Positions 22,680 through 29,462 of a stretch of DNA of 35,291 nt are shown in pieces. The position numbers and the translations under genes are program-made. A model generated the notes under the pieces. That model made no database searches, had not been told where the DNA came from, and saw only the letters and a list, made by a program, of their open reading frames with translations. The DNA comes from Mesobacillus harenae. Its GTDB lineage: Bacteria; Bacillota; Bacilli; Bacillales; Cytobacillaceae. The number at the start of each line of letters is the position of its first letter. Positions within the stretch are counted from its first letter, which is position 1. The stretch spans positions 1 to 35,291 of the forward strand of contig NZ_JABUNR010000027.1 of the NCBI RefSeq assembly GCF_013343715.1, read 5' to 3'.

Positions 22680-22983
22680 TGGTTTATATCCTTTATGAAT
22701 TTTTCCTCAAGGTACGTCTTTAGTAATGAATAAACTAGTTAAATCTATATTTAATCAAAAGTTAGTTAACACCTTCAACTCCAGCCCTAGATATTTTAAG
22801 TTAAGCTTGGTAAACTTCTAGTGCGAACTTCCGCCTGTAACAATGATAGGGTTCTTTTAGTCATATGCTTTTTCCGGAGCTATTGTCCATAGAAGCACTT
22901 GAACCTCCACTACACCCAGTCATCTAGCCCGTGTTTAGAATTTAGCGGATTATGGAAGTATATGAGTTTTTAGTTGTCTATAA
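22680..22983. other. Intergenic DNA between betA promoter and groEL terminator
   Basis: About 300 bases without a convincing gene on either strand. A short piece near 22848-22880 (AGGGTTCTTTTAGTCATATG) faintly resembles the island boundary repeats but is too diverged to call. Confidence 0.4.
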
Positions 22984-23037
22984 AATGAAAAAAGAGGCTT
23001 CTCAGTAGTTTGGACAACTAATGAAAAACCTCTTTTT
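22984..23037 (-). terminator. groEL terminator
   Basis: The minus strand has AAGAGG...CCTCTT arms with extra pairs (TCATTAGT/ACTACTGA) inside and a T-run after them. It lies about 70 bases after the groEL stop. Confidence 0.82.
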
Positions 23038-23110
23038 ATAACTCATTATGTTAGCATATTGTTAGCAATATTCATAAAAACCCTTATCTATCAAGGGGTG
23101 AAGCGGCTTA

Positions 23111-24742
23111 TTACATCATGCCGCCCATTCCGCCCATTCCGCTCATGTCAGGCATTCCGCCACCAGCGTTTTCTTCTGGCTTATCAGCCACAACTGCTTC
23201 AGTTGTTAAGAACATAGCTGCTACAGAACCAGCATTTTGAAGAGCTGAACGAGTTACTTTTGTAGGGTCAACGATTCCAGCAGAAATCATGTTTACCCAT
23301 TCTCCAGTTGCAGCATTGAAGCCAGTACCGACTTCTTCACGCTTCAAGCGCTCAACAATAACAGATCCTTCAAGACCAGCATTGTGTGCAATCTGGCGAA
23401 CTGGCTCTTCCATTGCACGAAGAACGATGTTTACACCAGTAGCTTCATCGCCCTCTGCGACAATCTCAGAAACCTTCGTGTATACATTTAGAAGGGCAAC
23501 TCCGCCACCGGAGACAATTCCTTCTTCAACTGCTGCACGAGTAGAGTTTAAAGCATCTTCGATACGAAGCTTGCGCTCTTTTAATTCAGTTTCAGTAGCT
23601 GCACCAACTTTGATTACAGCAACTCCGCCAGCTAATTTAGCAAGGCGCTCTTGTAATTTTTCACGGTCAAATTCAGAAGTAGTTTCTTCCATTTGAACAC
23701 GGATTTGACTTACACGTGAAGAAATCTGTGCTGGTTCTCCTGCACCTTCAACGATTGTTGTGTTTTCTTTGGTAACTACTACTTTAGAAGCGCGTCCTAA
23801 AGATTCGATCGTAGCTGACTTAAGGTCACGTCCAAGCTCTTCAGTAATCACTTCTCCGCCAGTTAAGATAGCAATATCTTCTAGCATAGCTTTACGGCGG
23901 TCACCGAAGCCAGGAGCTTTTACAGCAACAGCATTGAAAGTACCGCGAAGCTTATTAACTACCAATGTAGCCAGTGCTTCACCTTCAACATCTTCTGCGA
24001 CAAGAAGCAATGGTTTGCCTTGTTGAACAACTTGCTCAAGTACAGGAAGAATTTCTTGGATGTTGCCAATTTTCTTGTCTGTAATTAGGATATATGGGTT
24101 CTCAAGAACAGCTTCCATTTTATCGGAGTCTGTTACCATGTAAGGAGAAGCGTATCCGCGGTCAAACTGCATTCCCTCAACTACGTCAAGTTCAGTAGTG
24201 AAACCTTTGGATTCCTCAATAGTGATAACACCGTCATTACCAACGCGCTCCATAGCTTCTGCAATCAATTGGCCAACTTCAGTGTCTCCAGAAGAAATCG
24301 CAGCTACTTGAGCAATTGACTCTCTTCCTTCGATAGGCTTTGCAATTGCTTTTAATTCTTCAAGAGCTGTCTTAACAGCTTTCTCGATACCTTTGCGGAT
24401 CCCCATTGGGTTTGCGCCAGCTGTTACGTTCTTAAGGCCTTCACGAATCATCGCTTGAGCTAAAACTGTAGCTGTTGTAGTACCGTCACCGGCAACATCA
24501 TTTGTCTTGCTTGCTACTTCAGCAACTAGCTTTGCACCCATATTTTCAAATGCATCTTCTAGTTCAATTTCCTTTGCGATCGTTACACCATCGTTAGTAA
24601 TAAGTGGAGAACCGAACTTTTTCTCAAGTACCACGTTTCGTCCTTTTGGTCCAAGAGTTACTTTTACAGCATTTGCAAGAGCGTCAACACCGCGTAGCAT
24701 TGCACGGCGAGCGTCTTCACTGAATTTAATATCTTTTGCCAT
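23111..24742 (-). CDS. groEL: Chaperonin GroEL (Hsp60)
   Basis: This is the 543-residue subunit of the ATP-driven folding chamber that works with GroES. It begins MAKDIKFSEDARRAM and contains VTLGPKGRNVVLEKK, the nucleotide-binding NDGVTIAKEIELED and DGTTTATVLAQ segments, and ends with the flexible GGMPDMSGMGGMGGMM tail. The ATG at 24742 is nine bases from GGAGG; a TTG two codons earlier is too close. It is second in the groES-groEL operon, 53 bases after groES, controlled by the CIRCE/HrcA system. Confidence 0.98.
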   Translation of the reverse strand: MAKDIKFSEDARRAMLRGVDALANAVKVTLGPKGRNVVLEKKFGSPLITNDGVTIAKEIELEDAFENMGAKLVAEVASKTNDVAGDGTTTATVLAQAMIREGLKNVTAGANPMGIRKGIEKAVKTALEELKAIAKPIEGRESIAQVAAISSGDTEVGQLIAEAMERVGNDGVITIEESKGFTTELDVVEGMQFDRGYASPYMVTDSDKMEAVLENPYILITDKKIGNIQEILPVLEQVVQQGKPLLLVAEDVEGEALATLVVNKLRGTFNAVAVKAPGFGDRRKAMLEDIAILTGGEVITEELGRDLKSATIESLGRASKVVVTKENTTIVEGAGEPAQISSRVSQIRVQMEETTSEFDREKLQERLAKLAGGVAVIKVGAATETELKERKLRIEDALNSTRAAVEEGIVSGGGVALLNVYTKVSEIVAEGDEATGVNIVLRAMEEPVRQIAHNAGLEGSVIVERLKREEVGTGFNAATGEWVNMISAGIVDPTKVTRSALQNAGSVAAMFLTTEAVVADKPEENAGGGMPDMSGMGGMGGMM

Positions 24743-24795
24743 ATTCAATAGCCTCCTCTAATTTTTAAAATATTGTTTTGAAAAACTGTTTTAGC

Positions 24796-25083
24796 TTACT
24801 GTCCGACTACAGCAAGGATATCGCTTTCACGAACAATTAGATATTCTGTACCATCATACTTTACTTCTGTACCTGCGTATTTTGAGAAGATAATAACGTC
24901 GCCTTCGGATACTTCAAGAGCAACTCGCTCTCCGCTTTCTAAAACACGTCCTGATCCGACAGCAACAACTTTGCCTTCTTGAGGTTTTTCTTTAGCAGAG
25001 TCTGGTAAAACGATACCGCTTGCAGTTTTTTCCTCACCCTCTACAAGCTCAATAACAATACGATCACCTAGTGGCTTTAACAA
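24796..25083 (-). CDS. groES: Co-chaperonin GroES (Hsp10)
   Basis: This is the 95-residue cap of the GroEL chamber. It contains the mobile loop EGEEKTASGIVLPDSAKEKP and ends RESDILAVVGQ. No ATG fits; the start is TTG at 25083, nine bases after GAGGAGG, giving MLKPLGDRIVIELV, the expected N-terminus. A TTG upstream in the same frame lies inside the ribosome binding site and is rejected. Confidence 0.97.
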   Translation of the reverse strand: MLKPLGDRIVIELVEGEEKTASGIVLPDSAKEKPQEGKVVAVGSGRVLESGERVALEVSEGDVIIFSKYAGTEVKYDGTEYLIVRESDILAVVGQ

Positions 25084-25124
25084 GTGAAACAACCTCCTCA
25101 AATTGTATGTAGTTTATTTGATTA

Positions 25125-25151
25125 TTAGCACTCTCTCTTGCAGAGTGCTAA
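25125..25151 (-). promoter_or_regulatory. CIRCE element (HrcA operator)
   Basis: A perfect TTAGCACTC-N9-GAGTGCTAA inverted repeat lies between the groES promoter and its ribosome binding site. It is the known binding site of the heat-shock repressor HrcA. Confidence 0.98.
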
Positions 25152-25161
25152 CACAATTAAT

Positions 25162-25190
25162 ATCATAATGAATCTTACTGTAATTTGCAA
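25162..25190 (-). promoter_or_regulatory. groES-groEL promoter
   Basis: The minus strand has TTGCAA (25185-25190), 17 bases and TATGAT (25162-25167), ending ten bases before CIRCE. Confidence 0.87.
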
Positions 25191-25295
25191 GTAACAAGCA
25201 TATTTTTTTTCCATTTTTATTACCATTTAAAGTATGGGACTAGATGATATTTTTAAACATTATTTCTGAATTATTTCTGACAGCGTCCCTTATAT

Positions 25296-25325
25296 TTGAA
25301 CTATCAGCCCTTTTATTTGTAGAAT
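25296..25325 (+). promoter_or_regulatory. ydiL promoter
   Basis: TTGAAC (25296-25301) and TAGAAT (25320-25325) are spaced by 18 bases, about 90 bases upstream of ydiL. Confidence 0.6.
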
Positions 25326-25412
25326 GGTTAAAGTGAAAAGAATAACAAAAGCTAACGAAAGGCACAGTGAAAGCAAGTGCTGTTCCGAAACTTTTTAAAG
25401 GAGAATATAAAT

Positions 25413-26147
25413 TTGAAGAAGGAATATTGGTATATATTAATTGCCTATATTGTCATGCAGGTTTCAAGCCTTGTTGGCATTCCGCTTGTTATGTACATAG
25501 GGACTATTTTTGGAAACACTGCTGAGGAAATGCAGGCTTTGGCTATTCCCATTTGGCTTGTAAGCAGCTTCACCATCACGTTACTCGTTGTGCTATTCTT
25601 CCTTAGAGGAGATATGAAGGCGGACTTAGCCCCACGGGACACTGCTTCCGTCAGTAAGTCAATTGTTTGGGCGGTCGCGGGAATATTCTTGGCACTTATG
25701 GCACAGTCAATTGCTGCTAATATAGAAGCCTCACTTGGAATCGAAATGGGATCAGAAAATACTCAGGAGATCATCCGGATTATCGATACTTTTCCAATTG
25801 TTATTCTAGTCAGTTCAATCATTGGGCCAATCCTAGAGGAAATAGTTTTCAGAAAAATAATTTTCGGCAGCCTATATAAGCGGTTTAACTTTTTTCTTGC
25901 AGCACTGTTTAGCTCCATCATATTTGCGATTGCCCACTTTGAACCTGAACACATTCTCTTATATTCAGCCATGGGCTTTACCTTCGCCTTTCTATATGTA
26001 AAAACCAAAAGAATCATTGTTCCTATTTTTGCTCATGTCGCAATGAATACGTTGGTCGTTCTTGTCCAGTCAGTGTTCAGGGAAGACCTGGAACGCTTGA
26101 TTGAAGAAGCAGAAAGAATTCAAGGATTTATTGGAGGATTTTTATAA
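25413..26147 (+). CDS. ydiL: CPBP-family intramembrane metalloprotease (YdiL-like)
   Basis: A 244-residue membrane protein with about seven hydrophobic helices. The CPBP (Abi) motifs are EEIVFR with E142/E143/R147, FAIAH with H175, and HVAMN with H208/N212, all in or next to membrane helices. The family includes CAAX-type prenyl proteases and bacteriocin self-immunity proteins; the substrate here is unknown. The start is TTG at 25413, nine bases after AAAGGAG; a GTG further upstream in frame has no such signal. It is next to groES and followed by ydiK as in B. subtilis. Confidence 0.9.
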   Translation: MKKEYWYILIAYIVMQVSSLVGIPLVMYIGTIFGNTAEEMQALAIPIWLVSSFTITLLVVLFFLRGDMKADLAPRDTASVSKSIVWAVAGIFLALMAQSIAANIEASLGIEMGSENTQEIIRIIDTFPIVILVSSIIGPILEEIVFRKIIFGSLYKRFNFFLAALFSSIIFAIAHFEPEHILLYSAMGFTFAFLYVKTKRIIVPIFAHVAMNTLVVLVQSVFREDLERLIEEAERIQGFIGGFL

Positions 26148-26347
26148 TGATGCAATCACCATTACGATCAGGCATAGTTTATATAGTGCTTGGCCTGTTA
26201 TTCACCTTCTTTGCCATATCTAACGTGAATGAAAGCGGCTGGGGATTCTTCACCTACCTGCTGGTCATGCTGGCCACCTTTGATTTAGGTTCAGGAATTC
26301 GAAGAGTTCTCTTGCACTTTAAGCTAAAACAAACGAACAGCAAATAA
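26147..26347 (+). CDS. ydiK: YdiK-like small membrane protein (DUF4305)
   Basis: A 66-residue protein with two hydrophobic segments (about 8-24 and 31-50) separated by NVNESGWG, and a basic tail. Its ATG shares one base with the ydiL stop (TAATG), so translation is probably coupled. Identity rests on gene order and length; function is unknown. Confidence 0.8.
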   Translation: MMQSPLRSGIVYIVLGLLFTFFAISNVNESGWGFFTYLLVMLATFDLGSGIRRVLLHFKLKQTNSK

Positions 26348-26355
26348 GTAAATAA

Positions 26356-26431
26356 GAGCCTCTTCCGTTGATGGAAGAGGCTCAGACTGTAGACACACTC
26401 GAAGTATTTGAGTTTGCCTACAGTCTTTTTT
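26356..26431 (+). terminator. Two-hairpin terminator of ydiL-ydiK
   Basis: GAGCCTCTTCC/GGAAGAGGCTC (26356-26383) is followed at once by AGACTGTAG...CCTACAGTCT (26384-26427) with a T-run. The first hairpin recurs almost unchanged at 27080-27105. Confidence 0.85.
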
Positions 26432-26465
26432 ATTTTAAAATTGAGCTAGATAACCAGTGTGGTTA

Positions 26466-26590
26466 GATTTCCACTCCGGGTGGACGTTTTCCGCGGGCGG
26501 GGCCGAGCCGCTTCCCTCGCTACGCTTAGTCCAGGGTCTCGACTTTCCCGCTTTTCCCGCTGGAGTCGCCCCCCTCCGCTCCAAGCCACC
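26466..26590 (+). repeat. GC-rich extragenic repeat, copy A
   Basis: This ~120-base block is far more GC-rich than its surroundings. It includes GGACGTTTTCCGCGGGCGGG near its start and CCCGCTGGAGTCG near its end. It matches from memory a repeat scattered through many Bacillus genomes; this was not searched. The open frames through it on both strands are by-products of its composition. Confidence 0.65.
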
Positions 26591-26938
26591 TTATTACATT
26601 TAATCAATAATAATTTCCTAGAAATGACCAAAAATCAGTTTAACGAACGTGAACAATTAGAAATGCTCGCTATTAATCAATACTTCCAAACGAGCACTTA
26701 GTTTGTATGTTTAAGCTATCATGAGTCCAGTGTGTTCTAAGACATCTTCTACCATATATTGAAGGAGTTATGGATAAGAGTTTTTTGGCTGCTGACCCAT
26801 GTAAATGGAAGTGACAATATCCCTAATATGAAAAGAAAATTGATGGTATGGGATGGACTTGAAAAATTTGTCCATGCAGACGATGCTTACTTTTTGCTGC
26901 AATGAATTTCAAGAAACTAGCAACTTGTACATGGCAAG
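26591..26938 (+). pseudogene. Probable decayed insertion-sequence remnant
   Basis: No intact gene is present. Short frames look like fragments of transposase genes. A 25-codon frame from the ATG near 26622 starts TKNQFNEREQLEMLAINQY, similar to the beginning of helix-turn-helix transposase proteins I remember. The stretch near 26896-26945 reads AAMNFKKLATCTWQGA before a stop, like the end of some DDE transposases. Which family is uncertain, and the two pieces may come from different elements. Confidence 0.35.
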
Positions 26939-27012
26939 GTGCTTGACTCCTTGGGGCTCACCGCCCGCCCCCCGGAAAGCAAGCGCCCAGAGGGAAAGCG
27001 GTCTTTATTCCA
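26939..27012 (-). repeat. GC-rich extragenic repeat, copy B (shortened)
   Basis: On the minus strand CGCTTGCTTTCCGGGGGGCG, then GGCGGTGAGCC and AAGGAGTCAAGC. It corresponds to copy A in the opposite orientation, without most of the centre. Confidence 0.6.
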
Positions 27013-27037
27013 CCATTCCAACAAAAAAATGACAATA

Positions 27038-27105
27038 GGCAGCGAGAAAAAGCTTCTCGCTGCCTTTGTCGAAAATCTTAGCCTCTTTCGTCGATGGAAG
27101 AGGCT
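27038..27105 (-). terminator. Tandem hairpins downstream of tatC
   Basis: AGCCTCTT...AAGAGGCT (27080-27105) is nearest tatC. GGCAGCGAG...CTCGCTGCC (27038-27064) comes after it on the minus strand, with a T-run about 6-14 bases further on. Either could end the moaC-rex-tat transcript. Confidence 0.7.
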
Positions 27106-27136
27106 CTTATTATGGAACTCATCACATATTTACTGT

Positions 27137-27886
27137 TTATTCCTCCATGCTCTTTTCCTCTTCTTCTGCACGCAAAACCTTTTTATATGAAAAGCGAGAG
27201 ATGAAGATGCTAACCTCATATAAAGCTAGCAATGGAACGGTCACCATCAGATGGGACAGAAGCTCTGGCGGTGTTATGAAGGCAGCAATCACTAGAAGAA
27301 CAAAATAGGCATACTTACGAACCTGAACTAAAAACATTGGTGTAACAATGCCAAGCCTGGTTAGAAACATAATGATTACTGGCAGCTGAAACAAAAACCC
27401 AAAGGGTACTGTTAACTGAAATAAAAATTGGAAATATTCATTAATTCCAATTACTTGATTAATATCCAGTCTAGCCGCAATTCGATTCATAAAATCCACT
27501 ACAAACGGGAAAAGAATAAAATAGGCAAAGCTAATTCCAGTAATAAAAAGTCCAACAGACATCGGTATGTAGCTTAAGGTCACTTTCCGTTCCCGCTCTA
27601 ACAAACCCGGACTTATAAAGGACCAAAGCTCATATAAGATGACTGGTGAGGTAATTAAGAAAGCAATTAAAAAAGCGACCTGCATATAAATTTTGATCGG
27701 ATCTGTCAGGCGGAAAGCATTCATTGTCAATTCCTTTGCCTCATCCGCTCTTTGCAGGTAAACAATTAGTGGTTCAGCAAAAAGAAAACTGACGATCACG
27801 GCTAAGAAGAAAAAAACGACTATTTTTACCAGCCGTTTTCTTAATTCACCTATATGCTCATATATTGTCATATCTTTATGACTCAT
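27137..27886 (-). CDS. tatC: Twin-arginine translocase subunit TatC
   Basis: A 249-residue membrane receptor for folded twin-arginine precursors. It has six hydrophobic helices, the N-terminal HIGELRKRL motif that contacts the signal peptide, FISPGLLERERK in the first cytoplasmic loop, and the FITPPE segment. The ATG at 27886 has only a weak GGGA before it, so it may depend on translation of tatA, which ends 18 bases upstream. The pair sits by ydiL-groES as the TatAy-TatCy pair does in B. subtilis. Confidence 0.95.
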   Translation of the reverse strand: MSHKDMTIYEHIGELRKRLVKIVVFFFLAVIVSFLFAEPLIVYLQRADEAKELTMNAFRLTDPIKIYMQVAFLIAFLITSPVILYELWSFISPGLLERERKVTLSYIPMSVGLFITGISFAYFILFPFVVDFMNRIAARLDINQVIGINEYFQFLFQLTVPFGFLFQLPVIIMFLTRLGIVTPMFLVQVRKYAYFVLLVIAAFITPPELLSHLMVTVPLLALYEVSIFISRFSYKKVLRAEEEEKSMEE

Positions 27887-27904
27887 AAATTTTCATTCCC
27901 AACA

Positions 27905-28081
27905 TTACTGACTATCTTTTCTGCGGTTATCATCGTCGTCATCAGCCAAACCTTTTGTTGCATTCTTAAATTCACGGAGTGTATTGCCGGCTGCCTTGCC
28001 TAATTCAGGCAGCTTTTTCGGACCAAAAATTAATAAAGCAACAAAGACAATTAATAAGAGGCTTCCCATTCCTAGGTTCAT
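27905..28081 (-). CDS. tatA: Twin-arginine translocase subunit TatA
   Basis: A 58-residue pore-forming partner of TatC. One membrane helix (about 5-20, GMGSLLLIVFVALLIF) is followed by the hallmark FGPKKLPELG, an amphipathic helix, and an acidic tail DDDDD. The ATG at 28081 lies eight bases after GGAGG; a GTG three codons earlier is too close to it. Confidence 0.95.
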   Translation of the reverse strand: MNLGMGSLLLIVFVALLIFGPKKLPELGKAAGNTLREFKNATKGLADDDDDNRRKDSQ

Positions 28082-28130
28082 TTGCCTCACCTCCCATTCC
28101 TATCATACCCGAATCATGAGGAGATTCAAC

Positions 28131-28790
28131 TTATTCGCTTTCATTCTCCTGGTTCATCGGATAATGTTTGAGAAAATAAACCAGCGATTGCAGTTCAACT
28201 GCAAGGTCAATATGATGCACCCGGATGGAAGCTGGAATATTGAGCCGTGCCGGAGTAAAATTTAAAATAGCCTTAATATTTGATGCAACCAGACGATCTG
28301 TAATAGTTTGAGCATGTACGGAAGGCACAGTTAAAATAGCCACCTGGATATTCTCTGCAACAACCTTTTCTTCAAGATCATCAAGATGGAAAATGGGAAC
28401 ATCGCCTATCTTTGTATCCACTTTATCAGAATCCACATCAAAAGCAAGTTCGATTCTCGTATTATTGTTCTTATAGAAATTATAATTTAAAAAGGCAGTT
28501 CCCAGATTTCCAACACCAATTAAAGCTACTTTAGTCAGCTCGTCCTGATCAAGTGTTTTTCTGAAAAAAGTCAGAAGATAATTAACATTATATCCATAAC
28601 CTTTTTTCCCTAATGCGCCAAAATAAGAAAAGTCTCTTCTAATCGTCGCGGAATCCACCTTAACTGCTTCACTTAATTCCGCAGAAGACACCCTTTGCTT
28701 TCCTGAAGAATGCAGGTTCTTCAAAAACCTGTAATACAAAGGAAGCCTTTTGGCTGTAGCCTGTGGGATTTTCATTGTCTCGTTTGCCAT
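28131..28790 (-). CDS. rex: Redox-sensing transcriptional repressor Rex
   Basis: This repressor senses the NADH/NAD+ ratio and controls fermentation and respiration genes. Residues 1-80 form a winged helix with DSATIRRDFSYFG as the recognition region. Residues 85-205 form a Rossmann fold with GVGNLG (92-97). A C-terminal helix for domain swapping follows. Of two close ATGs, 28790 is chosen because GGGGGG lies six bases before it; 28796 abuts that site. It lies in the moaC-rex-tatA-tatC run. No clear Rex box was found in this window. Confidence 0.95.
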   Translation of the reverse strand: MANETMKIPQATAKRLPLYYRFLKNLHSSGKQRVSSAELSEAVKVDSATIRRDFSYFGALGKKGYGYNVNYLLTFFRKTLDQDELTKVALIGVGNLGTAFLNYNFYKNNNTRIELAFDVDSDKVDTKIGDVPIFHLDDLEEKVVAENIQVAILTVPSVHAQTITDRLVASNIKAILNFTPARLNIPASIRVHHIDLAVELQSLVYFLKHYPMNQENESE

Positions 28791-28821
28791 TTCCATCCCC
28801 CCTGAGAATCAAACCTGTCTA

Positions 28822-29313
28822 TTATAGTTTTTCTTCTCTTTTAAAGTCTCCGTTTTTCCCGCCTGTCTTTTCAGCTAAATATGTTTGGCCAATTACCATT
28901 CCTTTATCCACTGCTTTACACATATCATAAACAGTTAACGCACAAACTGAGGCTGCTGTTAACGCTTCCATTTCAACACCCGTGTTTCCCTTTGTTTTAA
29001 CAGAGGCAATAATGTCTAAGGTGTAATCATTATTTTCTGTGTCCCAGGAGAATGTAATATCAACACCTGTCAAAGGTATCGGATGACACATTGGGATTAT
29101 TTCCCAAGTCTTTTTGGCAGCCATCACACCTGCAACTTGTGCTACTGAGAGGACATCCCCTTTTTTCATCCTGTTTTCAGTAATTTTCTCATATATTTCT
29201 TGATTAACAGTAATACTTGATCGGGCAATGGCCGTACGCACGGTTTCTGGTTTGTCACTAACATCGACCATTTTTGCCCTTCCTTCGCTATTAAAATGAG
29301 TAAAGTTTGCCAT
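28822..29313 (-). CDS. moaC: Cyclic pyranopterin monophosphate synthase
   Basis: This is the second enzyme of molybdenum cofactor synthesis; it converts the MoaA product to cyclic pyranopterin monophosphate. The 163 residues include MCHPIPLTGV (75-84), the TKGNTGVEMEALTAAS stretch and YDMCKA, which carry the known substrate-binding and catalytic residues of the family. The ATG at 29313 gives MANFTHFNSEGRAKMVDVS, the normal N-terminus; an in-frame upstream start would overlap the -10 region. It is the first gene of the minus-strand transcript that continues with rex and the tat genes. Confidence 0.95.
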   Translation of the reverse strand: MANFTHFNSEGRAKMVDVSDKPETVRTAIARSSITVNQEIYEKITENRMKKGDVLSVAQVAGVMAAKKTWEIIPMCHPIPLTGVDITFSWDTENNDYTLDIIASVKTKGNTGVEMEALTAASVCALTVYDMCKAVDKGMVIGQTYLAEKTGGKNGDFKREEKL

Positions 29314-29337
29314 GATCCTCAATCTCCTCTCAACAAA

Positions 29338-29367
29338 ATCATACACTATTTAGCCAAATCTGTGTAA
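29338..29367 (-). promoter_or_regulatory. moaC promoter
   Basis: The minus strand has TTACAC (29362-29367), 18 bases and TATGAT (29338-29343), 25 bases before the moaC start and divergent from ydiF. Confidence 0.7.
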
Positions 29368-29408
29368 CTTTGTTTCATCTTTCACATATCAACAGTTTTC
29401 TACATTTA

Positions 29409-29437
29409 TTGCCGAGCGTATTTGAATGAGTTACACT
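29409..29437 (+). promoter_or_regulatory. ydiF promoter
   Basis: TTGCCG (29409-29414), 17 bases and TACACT (29432-29437), 25 bases before the ydiF start. Confidence 0.65.
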
Positions 29438-29462
29438 TAATTTAAGGCATGAGGTGAATAAA

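Noticed and set aside
22840..22890. A third diverged copy of the island boundary repeat
   Set aside because: Only short stretches (TTTTAGTC, GCTTTTT) agree; too weak to separate from chance in A/T-rich DNA.
23289..24761. Long open frames on the plus strand opposite groEL (and similar ones opposite pbuG, ptsG and tsaD)
   Set aside because: They mirror codon bias of the real genes, lack ribosome binding sites and have Ser/Pro/Thr-rich composition typical of antisense shadows.
26446..26701. Open frames of about 60-80 codons on both strands through the GC-rich block
   Set aside because: They follow the extragenic repeat, have Arg/Ser/Pro-heavy composition and lack ribosome binding sites.
29347..29408. 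A Rex operator between moaC and ydiF
   Set aside because: TTTCAT...TTTCACAT is not an inverted TTGTGA-type repeat; the match to the Rex site is too poor.
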